A stretch of 64,000 bases of DNA from Candidatus Omnitrophota bacterium (GCA_013177805.1 JABLXU010000006.1:62001-126000); one strand, 5' to 3'. Shown: positions 1 to 10,483, counted from the first letter of the stretch. Notes: generated by a model from the sequence alone, not told the origin. A program made the numbers and translations.

Positions 1-465
1 TGGACGCAAAAAACGGCTTATCTCATTTCGACCACCGCATGCACCGGACATTGGCCGGTATCGGGCACCTGGGGCGCGCTGGCGGCTTGGGCGTTGCATA
101 CCTGGCTGTTTCCCCGCGCGCTGACTTTGGCCCAATGGCCGGTGGCGTTGACAATATTGCTGGGCGTGACCGTAATCGGCATCCTTTGCGCCGAAAGCAC
201 AGAGCGGCTGACCGGTGTCAAGGACGATCCGAGGGTAAATGTGGATGAAGTGGCCGGATATTTTTGGGCGGTCTTGTTTTTACCGGCGGGCTGGCAGTAT
301 ACAGTTCCCGCGTTTTTTCTGGCCCGGGTCTTCGACATTCTGAAACCCCCGCCGGCCTACCGGTTTCAACACCTGCCCGGGGGTGTGGGAATCATGCTTG
401 ACGACCTGATCGCCAGCCTGTACGCGCTGGGAGTTATGCACGGTATATGCTATTGGTTTGGGTGA
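1..465 (+). CDS. pgpA: Phosphatidylglycerophosphatase A, 5' truncated by window edge
   Basis: Membrane lipid phosphatase that removes phosphate from phosphatidylglycerophosphate to give phosphatidylglycerol. The frame is open from base 1 to a TGA at 463-465, so the start lies outside the window. The visible 154 residues carry the family signatures in order: a threonine/glycine N-terminal stretch (TGHWPVSGTWGALAAW), TGVKDDPRVNVDEVAGY with the acidic catalytic cluster, FDILKPPPAYRFQHLPGGVG, and a terminal GIMLDDLIAS motif. Hydrophobic segments lie between these motifs, as expected for this small inner-membrane protein. An internal TTG at 94 could be mistaken for a start but would remove the conserved N-terminal motif. 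No partner gene is visible. Confidence 0.93.
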   Translation, partial: WTQKTAYLISTTACTGHWPVSGTWGALAAWALHTWLFPRALTLAQWPVALTILLGVTVIGILCAESTERLTGVKDDPRVNVDEVAGYFWAVLFLPAGWQYTVPAFFLARVFDILKPPPAYRFQHLPGGVGIMLDDLIASLYALGVMHGICYWFG

Positions 466-567
466 GGAATGAAAAGGATTTTCCACAAGCCATTCCCATT
501 TCAAGCGAAAAACCCATACCCGAAGCCGGCGGCCGATGATTCCGAACAGCAGCCTAGGATCCCAAAT

Positions 568-605
568 GGCAGCCCATGGACTGACGCGTTTCGCTATGGG
601 CTGCC
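568..605. other. Perfect 10-bp inverted repeat downstream of pgpA
   Basis: GGCAGCCCAT at 568-577 is the exact reverse complement of ATGGGCTGCC at 596-605, with an 18-base loop. It lies about 100 bp after the pgpA stop and 120 bp before tRNA-Arg. No T-run follows, so an intrinsic terminator is not clear. It could be a structured 3' UTR or a protein-binding palindrome. The rest of 466-724 shows no gene. Confidence 0.35.
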
Positions 606-724
606 CGGATGCCAGCCGCGATGCGCACGTCCGGACGAGTAGAGCGGGTCACTTGGATAAGGGCTTGCCTGACTACCGGAGCAGGATATAATGCAACCAT
701 CCTCACCGAACAAGATTGCATAAT

Positions 725-798
725 GCGCCGGTGGCTCAATTGGATAGAGCACCTGACTACGGATCAGGAGGTTACAGGTTCGAGTCCTGTCCGGCGTA
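725..798 (+). tRNA. tRNA-Arg (anticodon ACG)
   Basis: A full cloverleaf can be folded by eye. The acceptor stem GCGCCGG (725-731) pairs with CCGGCGT (791-797), with one terminal G-U pair. The D-arm contains GGCTCAATTGGATAGAGC. The anticodon stem CCTGA/TCAGG encloses loop CTACGGA (anticodon ACG). The T-arm contains GGTTCGAGTCC. No CCA is encoded. Its 3' half would be a typical integrase attachment site, but no integrase or second att copy is visible. Confidence 0.95.
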
Positions 799-1460
799 AC
801 CTGAAAAGACTAAAGTTACGATCGATTTTCCTTCTTTGTAAAACTCCTTACGATACCAATACGATACCATTTGAGCCCAAACTCTACCCGTTTTCACTCC
901 TTTCCCAGGTATCGTTTCCCAACCCAGATACCAACCTTCCTCAGGTTTTTTTCTCTTCAATCCGCTCAAGGGTGGCAGAGTATGACTCCGCCCATGGATA
1001 AGCCCAAAGGCACCATTCCTAAATCATCGTACCTTCATGGAAATCCCTACCGCCATCCGTCGGCGGGGTGAAGAAATGATTAAGGATTTTGAGGAAAGGA
1101 CCAAGCGGGTGCCACAACCGGACAGGATTTCCCCACCCGCGGGACCGATCTCATTGGTTCGCCAGGATGAGGGTGGAATCTTCCCCCTGGATGAATAAGT
1201 CGGAATACGAGGAACTGGCAAGAAGCCAGGAACGGATCTAAAAATTTGTTTCAACTCGAAGGTTTCATGCATGACCATTAAAGGCATTCCATCAACCCCG
1301 GTATGGCTCTGCCACACTACTATCTCCACCACCCGGCTTTTCGGCAAGCGAAATGCCCGCCCCGAGGACCGCTCACCGTATAAAGGGGAATATTGGACAA
1401 CTCGAGATCGGATTCTCAGGGCTATCGAAATCACCAAATATCTAGAAAATAGGATATCTT
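799..1460. other. Gene-free stretch between tRNA-Arg and an IS66-type remnant
   Basis: About 660 bp without a supportable gene. Short open frames exist on both strands but none has recognisable motifs, a convincing ribosome binding site or a family length. The stretch 1076-1195 on the plus strand reads as a plausible peptide (EMIKDFEERTKRVPQPDR) before hitting a stop, so it may be decayed coding DNA of unknown origin. Confidence 0.4.
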
Positions 1461-2146
1461 GTAACAGGTCACTCACCTGAAGTGAAACTCGCTCGAAATC
1501 CCCCTCTTTTCCAGGGTGAATCCCGCCGCGAAAAAAATAAATTATACAGAGCGTTAATTCCGAGCCGGGTCAGAAGTTTTTTAAGCATAAAAAGAACCGG
1601 TTCGCCATTGTCGAGCAAATTCTATCCGAATTGCTCCACTCCGGCCCCACACCTGAAAGCCTCGGCCCAAACCGGGAAGAAAACCCGAAGGATGAAAAAA
1701 GCGTGCAGCCAGCCATGCCATCCCGGCCACAGATTGTTGTTGTTGACGCCCTATTGGCATTACGCGCCAGGCTTGACACTCACATGCCAGGTCAAGCGGC
1801 TGATCCAGGAGGCGTTGCGGTTACCGAAGCGCGCCGCCTGGCCCGGCGTCTGGAAAAATACCGGGACGAGCTCTTCACCTTTCTGAGCCATCCGGAAGTC
1901 CCCGCGACCAACAACCACGGGGAGCGCGAGGTCCGCTTCGTGTTGCTGATCCTCAAGAACATGTACGGCAACCGCAGCGACGAAAGCGCGTTGATTCAAG
2001 GGTTTTTGATTAGTTATATTCCGCACTCTGAAACGGCGCGGTTACAATCTCTTCGCGACCTTCGTGGCCGCCCTGCGGGAATATGTGCGCACCGGGCACC
2101 TGCTGCTTTTCCCACCGGTTAGCACTTAAGAAGAGTGATCTGTTAC
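1461..2146 (+). mobile_element. Internally deleted IS66-type element (remnant 1)
   Basis: The left end GTAACAGGTCACTCACCTG (1461-1479) and the reverse complement of the right end (2125-2146), GTAACAGATCACTCTTCT, form imperfect terminal inverted repeats. IS66-family ends characteristically begin GTAA. The element is only 686 bp, against about 2.5 kb for an intact member, and contains the two ends of a transposase gene with the middle missing. The flanking octamers GATATCTT and GATAGTTT agree at six of eight positions, so they are at best a decayed target duplication. The right end abuts the last 11 bases of a CRISPR repeat, so the element sits inside the array's old end. A related copy, in the opposite orientation, lies at 61711-62184. 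Confidence 0.75.
1583..2129 (+). pseudogene. IS66-family transposase remnant
   Basis: The N-terminal piece (KNRFAIVEQILSELLHSGP, from about 1592) is joined to a C-terminal IS66 DDE region: LARRLEKYRDELFTFLSHPE, then the hallmark TNNHGEREVRF and NMYGNRSDESALIQG. Frame changes are needed near 1800-1830 (VKRLIQEALRL continues in another frame into ARRLARRLEKY) and near 2015-2030, after which TLKRRGYNLFATFVAALREY can be read to a TAA at 2127-2129. The catalytic middle is deleted, so the gene cannot encode an active transposase. The assignment rests on the NN-x-x-ER motif and the YGNRSD segment typical of IS66-type enzymes. Confidence 0.8.
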
Positions 2147-2302
2147 GATAGTTTCACATCCTCCCACCGCAACCCAAAAATTCTCCCTGCCGGTGCACAA
2201 CGCCTTGCGGCATCAAAGATAGTTTCACCACAAGTCCGCGCCACGGGCCGCAGTCGAAGGTTTCGAGTGCTCAACGCCTTGCGGCATCAAAGATAGTTTC
2301 AC
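2147..2302 (-). CRISPR. Distal (oldest) fragment of the CRISPR array
   Basis: A partial repeat (GATAGTTTCAC, 2147-2157) lies directly against the IS66-type element. It is followed by a 35-base spacer, a complete repeat with one substitution (GTGCACAACG instead of GTGCTCAACG, 2193-2228), a 38-base spacer, and an intact repeat (2267-2302). Nine bases of a third spacer remain before the ISKra4-type element. Degenerate repeats at this end fit it being the trailer end, farthest from the leader beside cas2. The strand is given as minus because the leader and the predicted crRNA hairpin orientation point leftward. Confidence 0.92.
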
Positions 2303-2311
2303 TGGAATCCA

Positions 2312-3963
2312 GTGTGTAAATTTAAAAAATTTATGCTAAATATTTCACTCCCTGTAACTTACCAATAGAGAAGCCCCTCCCTTTGTGGCAAAATACCGGA
2401 AACATCACTCGAATGTCCCGATGTATCACCCCAGGAGAGCTTCCCATGAACGCCTATGACATCGAAACCAGTATAGCCGAAGGCCGCGACGGATTCGAGA
2501 GCCTAATCGAGTGGATCCTGCAGAACGCGGACCAGTATGAAGCGCACGAGATGGAAGCGCTCATATTCCAGAAACTGATTCCCCTCGGCTTGGCCGCCCT
2601 GAAAACCTACTTTGCTCAGCGGGGGACGGGGGAGGTCGGCGATGAAATCCAGCGAGAAGACGGGGTGATCCTCGCGAAAGAATCGGGGTTGCATCCCCGA
2701 AGATATGTTTCCCTCTTTGGTGCGTTGCCCGTACCCCGAACGTGTTACCGGACCGCGGGGGAGCCGGGGGTGTTTCCCTTGGATGAGGAAGTCAATTTAC
2801 CCGAACGGTGCTATTCCTATTACCTGCAGGAGTGGATGAATCTGTTGAGTCTGGATCATCCGTTCGCGGAAGGCGCGGAGCGCCTGCAGCACTTTTTCGG
2901 GGTTCCGCTGGTGGAAAGCGGCATGGTGCTGGTGGCGCGGGAGGGGGCCCGGGATTACGACGCGTATTACGCGCACAAGACTCCGCCGGCGCCGGAAGAA
3001 GAAGGCGAGTTGGTGGTGGTTTCGATGGACGGGAAGGGGGTGCCGATGATCCAGTCGGAAGCGGCGAAGCTCCAAGCCCGCGAGGAGTCCGGGGACCGGC
3101 GGCCGAAGAAGAAGGAAGCCCTGGTGGGAGTGAGTTACACGGTGGACCGGAAGGAGCGGTCGGCGGCGGATTTGGCGGAAAGGCTGGTGAATCCGGAGGC
3201 GCACCGCGCCCGCCGGAAAGAAACGGGGAAAGAGGAGGAGCCGAAGGGGCAAAACATCCGCCGGATGGCGAGCGTGAAGCGGGCCAAGGCGGATGTCATG
3301 CGGGAGATGAAGAAAGACACGGAGAGGCGGGATCCCACCCAAAGCAAGCCGCTGGTGGTGCTGCTGGACGGGGCGCTGGGCTTGTGGAGCCTGGCCTTGG
3401 GGATCTTTTGCGGCTGGCGCGGCGGGGTGACCTTCATTCTGGATATCATCCATGTGCGGAATTACTTGTGGGAAGCGGCCCACGCGCTGCACGGGGTGGG
3501 GAGTGACGCGGGGCGGATCTGGGTGCAAGAACGCATGGAGCAGATCTTGAAAGGGGGCGTGGGGTACGTGATCGGCGGCCTGAAGCAAACGATCACCAAG
3601 CGGAGGTTGAAAGGAAGCGCGCGCCAGGCGTTGGAGAAGGCGATTACCTATTTCGAGGGGCACAAGAAATGGATGCGGTACGATGAATATTTGGCCGCGG
3701 GGATGCCGGTGGCGACGGGGGTGGTGGAATCGGCGTGCGGCTCGGTGGTGAAGAAGCGGATGGAAGGGGAGGGCAAGCGGTGGAGCGTGGAAGGCGCGGA
3801 AGCGATCTTGCGGTTGCGTCCCTGGAGAAGAGCGAGGACTATCTGGCCTATTGGCGATTTCATGCCGCGCAAGAGCGGAAACGATTGTATGAAAATAAGC
3901 TCAACTATCCGCCGCTTATACAGTTAGCTCAGGCCGCCTGAAAAACGGAAAAAAGTTACACAC
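2312..3963 (+). mobile_element. ISKra4-family insertion sequence inside the CRISPR array
   Basis: About 1.65 kb of non-array DNA separates two parts of one array. Its ends read GTGTGTAA at 2312-2319 and, on the other strand, GTGTGTAA at 3956-3963, a short terminal inverted repeat flanking a single transposase gene. On the left, only nine bases of spacer remain after a repeat. On the right, the next repeat has lost or altered its first three bases (3960-3962). No target-site duplication is visible. The insertion, or a later rearrangement, therefore removed array sequence. The exact outer base of each end is uncertain by a few nucleotides. Confidence 0.75.
2446..3941 (+). pseudogene. ISKra4-family transposase, frameshifted near its C-terminus
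   Basis: The start chosen is ATG 2446, preceded by AGGAGAG; an upstream ATG at 2383 lacks a ribosome binding site. Family hallmarks are the catalytic segment VVVSMDGKGVPMIQSEA, then VVLLDGALGLW, ILDIIHVRNYLWEAAHALHG, and TGVVESACGSVVKKRMEGEG followed by RWSVEGAEAILRLR. After AILRLR (about 3820) one base is missing. The frame runs on as out-of-frame residues to 3927, whereas the adjacent frame restores the expected SLEKSEDYLAYWRFHAAQER and ends with TGA at 3939-3941. No slippery heptamer is seen at the break, so a simple deletion is more likely than programmed frameshifting. Catalytic residues are all upstream of the lesion, so residual activity cannot be excluded. Confidence 0.85.
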
Positions 3964-6900
3964 TCAACGCCTTGCGGCATCAAAGATAGTTTCACAGATG
4001 CAACGGATTCACCTCATAAATTTCGTCTTTTTGTGCTCAACGCCTTGCGGCATCAAAGATAGTTTCACTTGGGAGTGGAAGAATTTTGAAATCCGGGATG
4101 AGAAGTGCTCAACGCCTTGCGGCATCAAAGATAGTTTCACTTGTGGCCGACGAGGGGGGTGATGGTTGATTTTCCGTGTGCTCAACGCCTTGCGGCATCA
4201 AAGATAGTTTCACATTAATAAATTTTATGCTCTGTTTAGATGACTTTTAGTGCTCAACGCCTTGCGGCATCAAAGATAGTTTCACAGAAAAGATGCTACC
4301 GGTTACACGACTGGAATAAGGTGCTCAACGCCTTGCGGCATCAAAGATAGTTTCACTCGTCCGGTTCCCCGTAGAGAACCGTCTGATGAGGGAGTGCTCA
4401 ACGCCTTGCGGCATCAAAGATAGTTTCACCTTCGCGAGGACATCTGTGAAGCGTCCCTTAGCAAGTGCTCAACGCCTTGCGGCATCAAAGATAGTTTCAC
4501 ATTTGTACCATTTTCCTTTGGTCACCACTTGGCCGAGTGCTCAACGCCTTGCGGCATCAAAGATAGTTTCACGTGGTACGGCGTAGAACGGGGGATTGAC
4601 GGCAAGGTGTGCTCAACGCCTTGCGGCATCAAAGATAGTTTCACTATTTCTAATTACATCAACACTGTTTGATGAACTACGTGCTCAACGCCTTGCGGCA
4701 TCAAAGATAGTTTCACACGTTGTCCGGCGTTCAGAAAATACCGGCAACGATGTACTCAACGCCTTGCGGCATCAAAGATAGTTTCACCTGAGAAAACGAA
4801 AAAACTTAGATTTTTATTTCCAGTTAGTGCTCAACGCCTTGCGGCATCAAAGATAGTTTCACATGCAATCATCTTTAAATGGATTATCATCATTATGTGC
4901 TCAACGCCTTGCGGCATCAAAGATAGTTTCACATCAGTTTTCCCGCTAACGTCAGATTACCTGATTGTGCTCAACGCCTTGCGGCATCAAAGATAGTTTC
5001 ACGATTGTGCGCCGCCCCCGCGAAATCCGTCGCCAACGAGTGCTCAACGCCTTGCGGCATCAAAGATAGTTTCACCGTGGAGGGGTCTTTCAGGGTAACG
5101 AACTCCCGGTGTGCTCAACGCCTTGCGGCATCAAAGATAGTTTCACACCGTGTCCCGCCCTGCATAAACCAGACAGGAGAGTGCTCAACGCCTTGCGGCA
5201 TCAAAGATAGTTTCACTCTCCCAAGCGGGAGGCCGCCGATTCATCGTTGTCGGTGCTCAACGCCTTGCGGCATCAAAGATAGTTTCACCGGAAAAGGGGG
5301 GCCCTGATTTTACGTTTCTAAAACTAGTGCTCAACGCCTTGCGGCATCAAAGATAGTTTCACTGGTTGTATGTGTGTGATTGTGTGTGCACTAGCAGTGC
5401 TCAACGCCTTGCGGCATCAAAGATAGTTTCACTTTGATACTCATGCAAAATTAATTCGGCACTTTTGTGTGCTCAACGCCTTGCGGCATCAAAGATAGTT
5501 TCACCTCGACGGAACCGATCGCGGTTCCATAAACATCTTGTGCTCAACGCCTTGCGGCATCAAAGATAGTTTCACTAGAAGATAGCCGGATTCACGATGA
5601 AATCGCGGCCGAGTGCTCAACGCCTTGCGGCATCAAAGATAGTTTCACTTTTTTTCGGTGGGATAGCCGATCGATCGCCTTTTGTGCTCAACGCCTTGCG
5701 GCATCAAAGATAGTTTCACTTTTTTTCGGTGGGATAGCCGATCGATCGCCTTTTGTGCTCAACGCCTTGCGGCATCAAAGATAGTTTCACAACGCAGATC
5801 ACACAACACATCACAACCATGACATCGTGCTCAACGCCTTGCGGCATCAAAGATAGTTTCACGGCGGCCTTCTTGCAAAATGCAAGATGTCAGACTGTGG
5901 TGCTCAACGCCTTGCGGCATCAAAGATAGTTTCACTAGAAGATAGCCGGATTCACGATGAAATCGCGGCCGAGTGCTCAACGCCTTGCGGCATCAAAGAT
6001 AGTTTCACACCACTGCCAACACAAATATTCTCACTGTGCAGCAGAGTGCTCAACGCCTTGCGGCATCAAAGATAGTTTCACAAGGACAATCCCCCCCCCA
6101 ATAGTATGACTTACTGAGTGCTCAACGCCTTGCGGCATCAAAGATAGTTTCACCCATTCACTGCCGTTCCAGATCTGAAGTTTCATCTGTGCTCAACGCC
6201 TTGCGGCATCAAAGATAGTTTCACGCACGAACATCCGCGTGATATCCGCACGGATCGAATGTGCTCAACGCCTTGCGGCATCAAAGATAGTTTCACTCAG
6301 CACGTCCGCCAATTTCATCAACCGCCACAAGTGCTCAACGCCTTGCGGCATCAAAGATAGTTTCACAGGGATTGCCAGGATATCCATTTCCTCGCGATTC
6401 GGTGCTCAACGCCTTGCGGCATCAAAGATAGTTTCACTCGGGATCACCGACGAGTACTGGCGGCTCTTCAAGTGCTCAACGCCTTGCGGCATCAAAGATA
6501 GTTTCACTTGATGACCTCTGGAACGACGCTCCGTGACGACGTTGTGCTCAACGCCTTGCGGCATCAAAGATAGTTTCACCTACTACAATGCAATTGATAA
6601 TTGTTCATTTAGTTAGTGCTCAACGCCTTGCGGCATCAAAGATAGTTTCACTTGTTTTACTGGTTGCATCAGGAAGTCGTGTAGAGTGCTCAACGCCTTG
6701 CGGCATCAAAGATAGTTTCACAGGAAGATTCCGAATATTATCCCCTATAGATTCTATGTGCTCAACGCCTTGCGGCATCAAAGATAGTTTCACCGGCGGC
6801 TGACATGACATTTGGAAATAATTTGCTTTCCGTGCTCAACGCCTTGCGGCATCAAAGATAGTTTCACACTGGTTGATCCGGGATGCACCGCAAAAGTTTG

Positions 6901-9900
6901 GGGTGCTCAACGCCTTGCGGCATCAAAGATAGTTTCACGGGATTGATGGATTCGCTGACATCCACGGATTTTCGTGCTCAACGCCTTGCGGCATCAAAGA
7001 TAGTTTCACTCGGCGAAAACAACCGTGCTTCCTACTTTGACCGGGTGCTCAACGCCTTGCGGCATCAAAGATAGTTTCACGGCCGTGGAAGAGGCGGGCG
7101 AGGCCGATGAGATTTCGTGCTCAACGCCTTGCGGCATCAAAGATAGTTTCACACAACCGGCAGGAGGAAAGAAAGATGAAGAAACTATAGTGCTCAACGC
7201 CTTGCGGCATCAAAGATAGTTTCACCGTGGGAGTCTCTACGTCGATCCCGTATCGCTCCCGGTGCTCAACGCCTTGCGGCATCAAAGATAGTTTCACAAG
7301 TAATATTTTGCGATCTTTACCTTTCTCAATTTTGTGCTCAACGCCTTGCGGCATCAAAGATAGTTTCACATGAATACGCCGACACCGGCGGCGACACCGA
7401 CGCCAGTGCTCAACGCCTTGCGGCATCAAAGATAGTTTCACACGTAAATCATTTAACGGTATATCATTTAGAAAACTGTGCTCAACGCCTTGCGGCATCA
7501 AAGATAGTTTCACATGTGATGAAATTCCGGCACATCCAACCCGAAATCATGTGCTCAACGCCTTGCGGCATCAAAGATAGTTTCACTAGGAATCCCATGA
7601 TATTAGATTCTCGCGCCGTAGGGGTGCTCAACGCCTTGCGGCATCAAAGATAGTTTCACCGCTCTCCGCGTCTCTGCGGTGAAAACTCAAAACTGTGCTC
7701 AACGCCTTGCGGCATCAAAGATAGTTTCACACTTGCGAAACTATCTGGATTACGTAAGGGCGGAAGTGCTCAACGCCTTGCGGCATCAAAGATAGTTTCA
7801 CGAGTAATTTTGCCACTCCTGGCCTCCTCTAAATTCGTGCTCAACGCCTTGCGGCATCAAAGATAGTTTCACAACAACGCCGGGAATGTTTTCCCGGCCA
7901 TTATGGGCTGTGCTCAACGCCTTGCGGCATCAAAGATAGTTTCACATGATTTTAAAAATCAACAACGTTCAATTCCGGAGAAATGTGCTCAACGCCTTGC
8001 GGCATCAAAGATAGTTTCACAGGGGGGCCCAGATTTTACGTTTCTAAAACTGCATGGTGCTCAACGCCTTGCGGCATCAAAGATAGTTTCACTACGGACA
8101 TGCCGGGCCGGATTTCGTTTTGGACCAGTGCTCAACGCCTTGCGGCATCAAAGATAGTTTCACAATTTCCAGGCAGTCCGCTTGCGCCTTGGCGAATAGT
8201 GCTCAACGCCTTGCGGCATCAAAGATAGTTTCACGTATAGTGCAGATGGTCGCTGAGAAATAAATCCTCGGTGCTCAACGCCTTGCGGCATCAAAGATAG
8301 TTTCACCATAATCTTTCTCTAGAAGTAACTCGGACAAGTATGTGCTCAACGCCTTGCGGCATCAAAGATAGTTTCACCGTGGTATTTTGTGTCTTCACGG
8401 CGGAGGTGGAAAAGTGCTCAACGCCTTGCGGCATCAAAGATAGTTTCACAACAGGATCGGGTTCCATCTCGATGAGAATCCGTTCCCGGTGCTCAACGCC
8501 TTGCGGCATCAAAGATAGTTTCACAAAAATATACAGGAATTCTTCCACCTGGGGTATAACGTGCTCAACGCCTTGCGGCATCAAAGATAGTTTCACCGTA
8601 TTAAAATCAAAGGAATATATAAAGACCCAATCATGTGCTCAACGCCTTGCGGCATCAAAGATAGTTTCACTAGTATCTCCTTGAGCACTACTTTTACCAC
8701 CTACTAGTGCTCAACGCCTTGCGGCATCAAAGATAGTTTCACCGCCCGCGACTGCAAAGGAGTGGCCGCCTTTCCGTCGAAGTGCTCAACGCCTTACGGC
8801 ATCAAAGATAGTTTCACTATCAACACGGCTCGCAGTTCTTCGATCGCTTCCTGGTGCTCAACGCCTTACGGCATCAAAGATAGTTTCACTGTTCGCGGAT
8901 CGCGCCGCCCCGCTGAGTTTGTTGGGTGCTCAACGCCTTACGGCATCAAAGATAGTTTCACCGCCTCGTGGTAGGTCTCCACCGCCTCCACCAGGTCAGT
9001 GCTCAACGCCTTACGGCATCAAAGATAGTTTCACTTCACCGCCGAGACGCAGAGGGCGCAGAGGGAATATGTGCTCAACGCCTTACGGCATCAAAGATAG
9101 TTTCACACAGGAGGTCGCCCTATACTCACGTCACCCTGTTCCAGTGCTCAACGCCTTACGGCATCAAAGATAGTTTCACCAATCCGCTGTTTGTGAGCGT
9201 TCCCGCAGATCCATTAGGTGCTCAACGCCTTACGGCATCAAAGATAGTTTCACAAATTTTCGGCGCCGAGGTTGACACGATCCGGATGCGGTGCTCAACG
9301 CCTTACGGCATCAAAGATAGTTTCACCAGGATCCACAACTGAATCCAAATCTGACGTTCCGTGTGCTCAACGCCTTACGGCATCAAAGATAGTTTCACTT
9401 GGTTTCGCTCATGGTTGCCTCCTAGACGGTCTGGTGCTCAACGCCTTACGGCATCAAAGATAGTTTCACTTCTTGAATGGAGAAATTATCTACGGCATTC
9501 CAGGTGCTCAACGCCTTACGGCATCAAAGATAGTTTCACACAACCGATGTCATCAATCCCTTATTGTTTCCCTTTTGTGCTCAACGCCTTACGGCATCAA
9601 AGATAGTTTCACACGACACGCGCCGGCCGCAGTTCCATACCGGCGATAAAATGTGCTCAACGCCTTACGGCATCAAAGATAGTTTCACATAGATAATGCG
9701 GATGGAACAGATACAGCGTGTCCGGTGCTCAACGCCTTACGGCATCAAAGATAGTTTCACTGGGCTTCCAGAAAGGTGGTATTCAGGGCTTGGGAGTGCT
9801 CAACGCCTTACGGCATCAAAGATAGTTTCACGTCCCAGCGTAACTTCAGGGTTCCGTATTTGTATGCGTGCTCAACGCCTTACGGCATCAAAGATAGTTT

Positions 9901-10483
9901 CACATAGTCCGATCCGTATTCCCGGCAATATGCCCATTGGTGCTCAACGCCTTACGGCATCAAAGATAGTTTCACAATATCTCAGCTAATCTACCCACCG
10001 AGACCGCCTGCGTGCTCAACGCCTTACGGCATCAAAGATAGTTTCACGGGAGGGGTGACACCCTTGAATACCCCTCCCAAGGGGTGCTCAACGCCTTACG
10101 GCATCAAAGATAGTTTCACTGAATCATACGGGTGTCTATTCTATGCCCTTGGGAAGTGCTCAACGCCTTACGGCATCAAAGATAGTTTCACTATTGTGCG
10201 ATAAGTCTGGGTAGTATATAGGATATATACGTGCTCAACGCCTTACGGCATCAAAGATAGTTTCACCACTCAATCCTCGCGCGCGTGAACGAGGAGGGCA
10301 GGGGTGCTCAACGCCTTACGGCATCAAAGATAGTTTCACAGTCGAACGCGGGACTGCGCCCCAACACCTCGCCCGGGTGCTCAACGCCTTACGGCATCAA
10401 AGATAGTTTCACACGAAGAACCGGATTCGATTTCCGTAGGGAAAATAGTGCTCAACGCCTTACGGCATCAAAGATAGTTTCAC
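3960..10483 (-). CRISPR. Main CRISPR array, about 91 repeats
   Basis: Hand count gives 91 repeats of 36 bp with 90 spacers of roughly 34-38 bp (mean period about 72). On the plus strand each repeat begins GTGCTCAACGCC and ends AAAGATAGTTTCAC. Repeats from 3960 to 8742 have TTGCGG in the centre; all 24 from 8782 to 10483 have TTACGG. The first repeat after the IS has an altered 5' end, and the repeat at 4752 reads GTACTC. On the minus strand the repeat folds as GAUGCC-GCAA-GGCGUU (GUAA in the variant), a short stem with a GNRA loop. It would leave the 3' bases UUGAGCAC as a crRNA 5' handle after Cas6 cleavage. Spacers duplicated within the array: 5576-5612 = 5936-5972, and 5649-5683 = 5720-5754. 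The array is contiguous with the cas operon to its right. Confidence 0.98.

Noticed and set aside
725-1460. tRNA-Arg as an integration site of a genomic island
   Set aside because: No integrase gene and no second copy of the tRNA 3' end could be found in the window.
3735-3941. Possible programmed -1 frameshift in the ISKra4 transposase
   Set aside because: No slippery heptamer or downstream stimulatory structure is seen at about 3820; a single missing base explains it.
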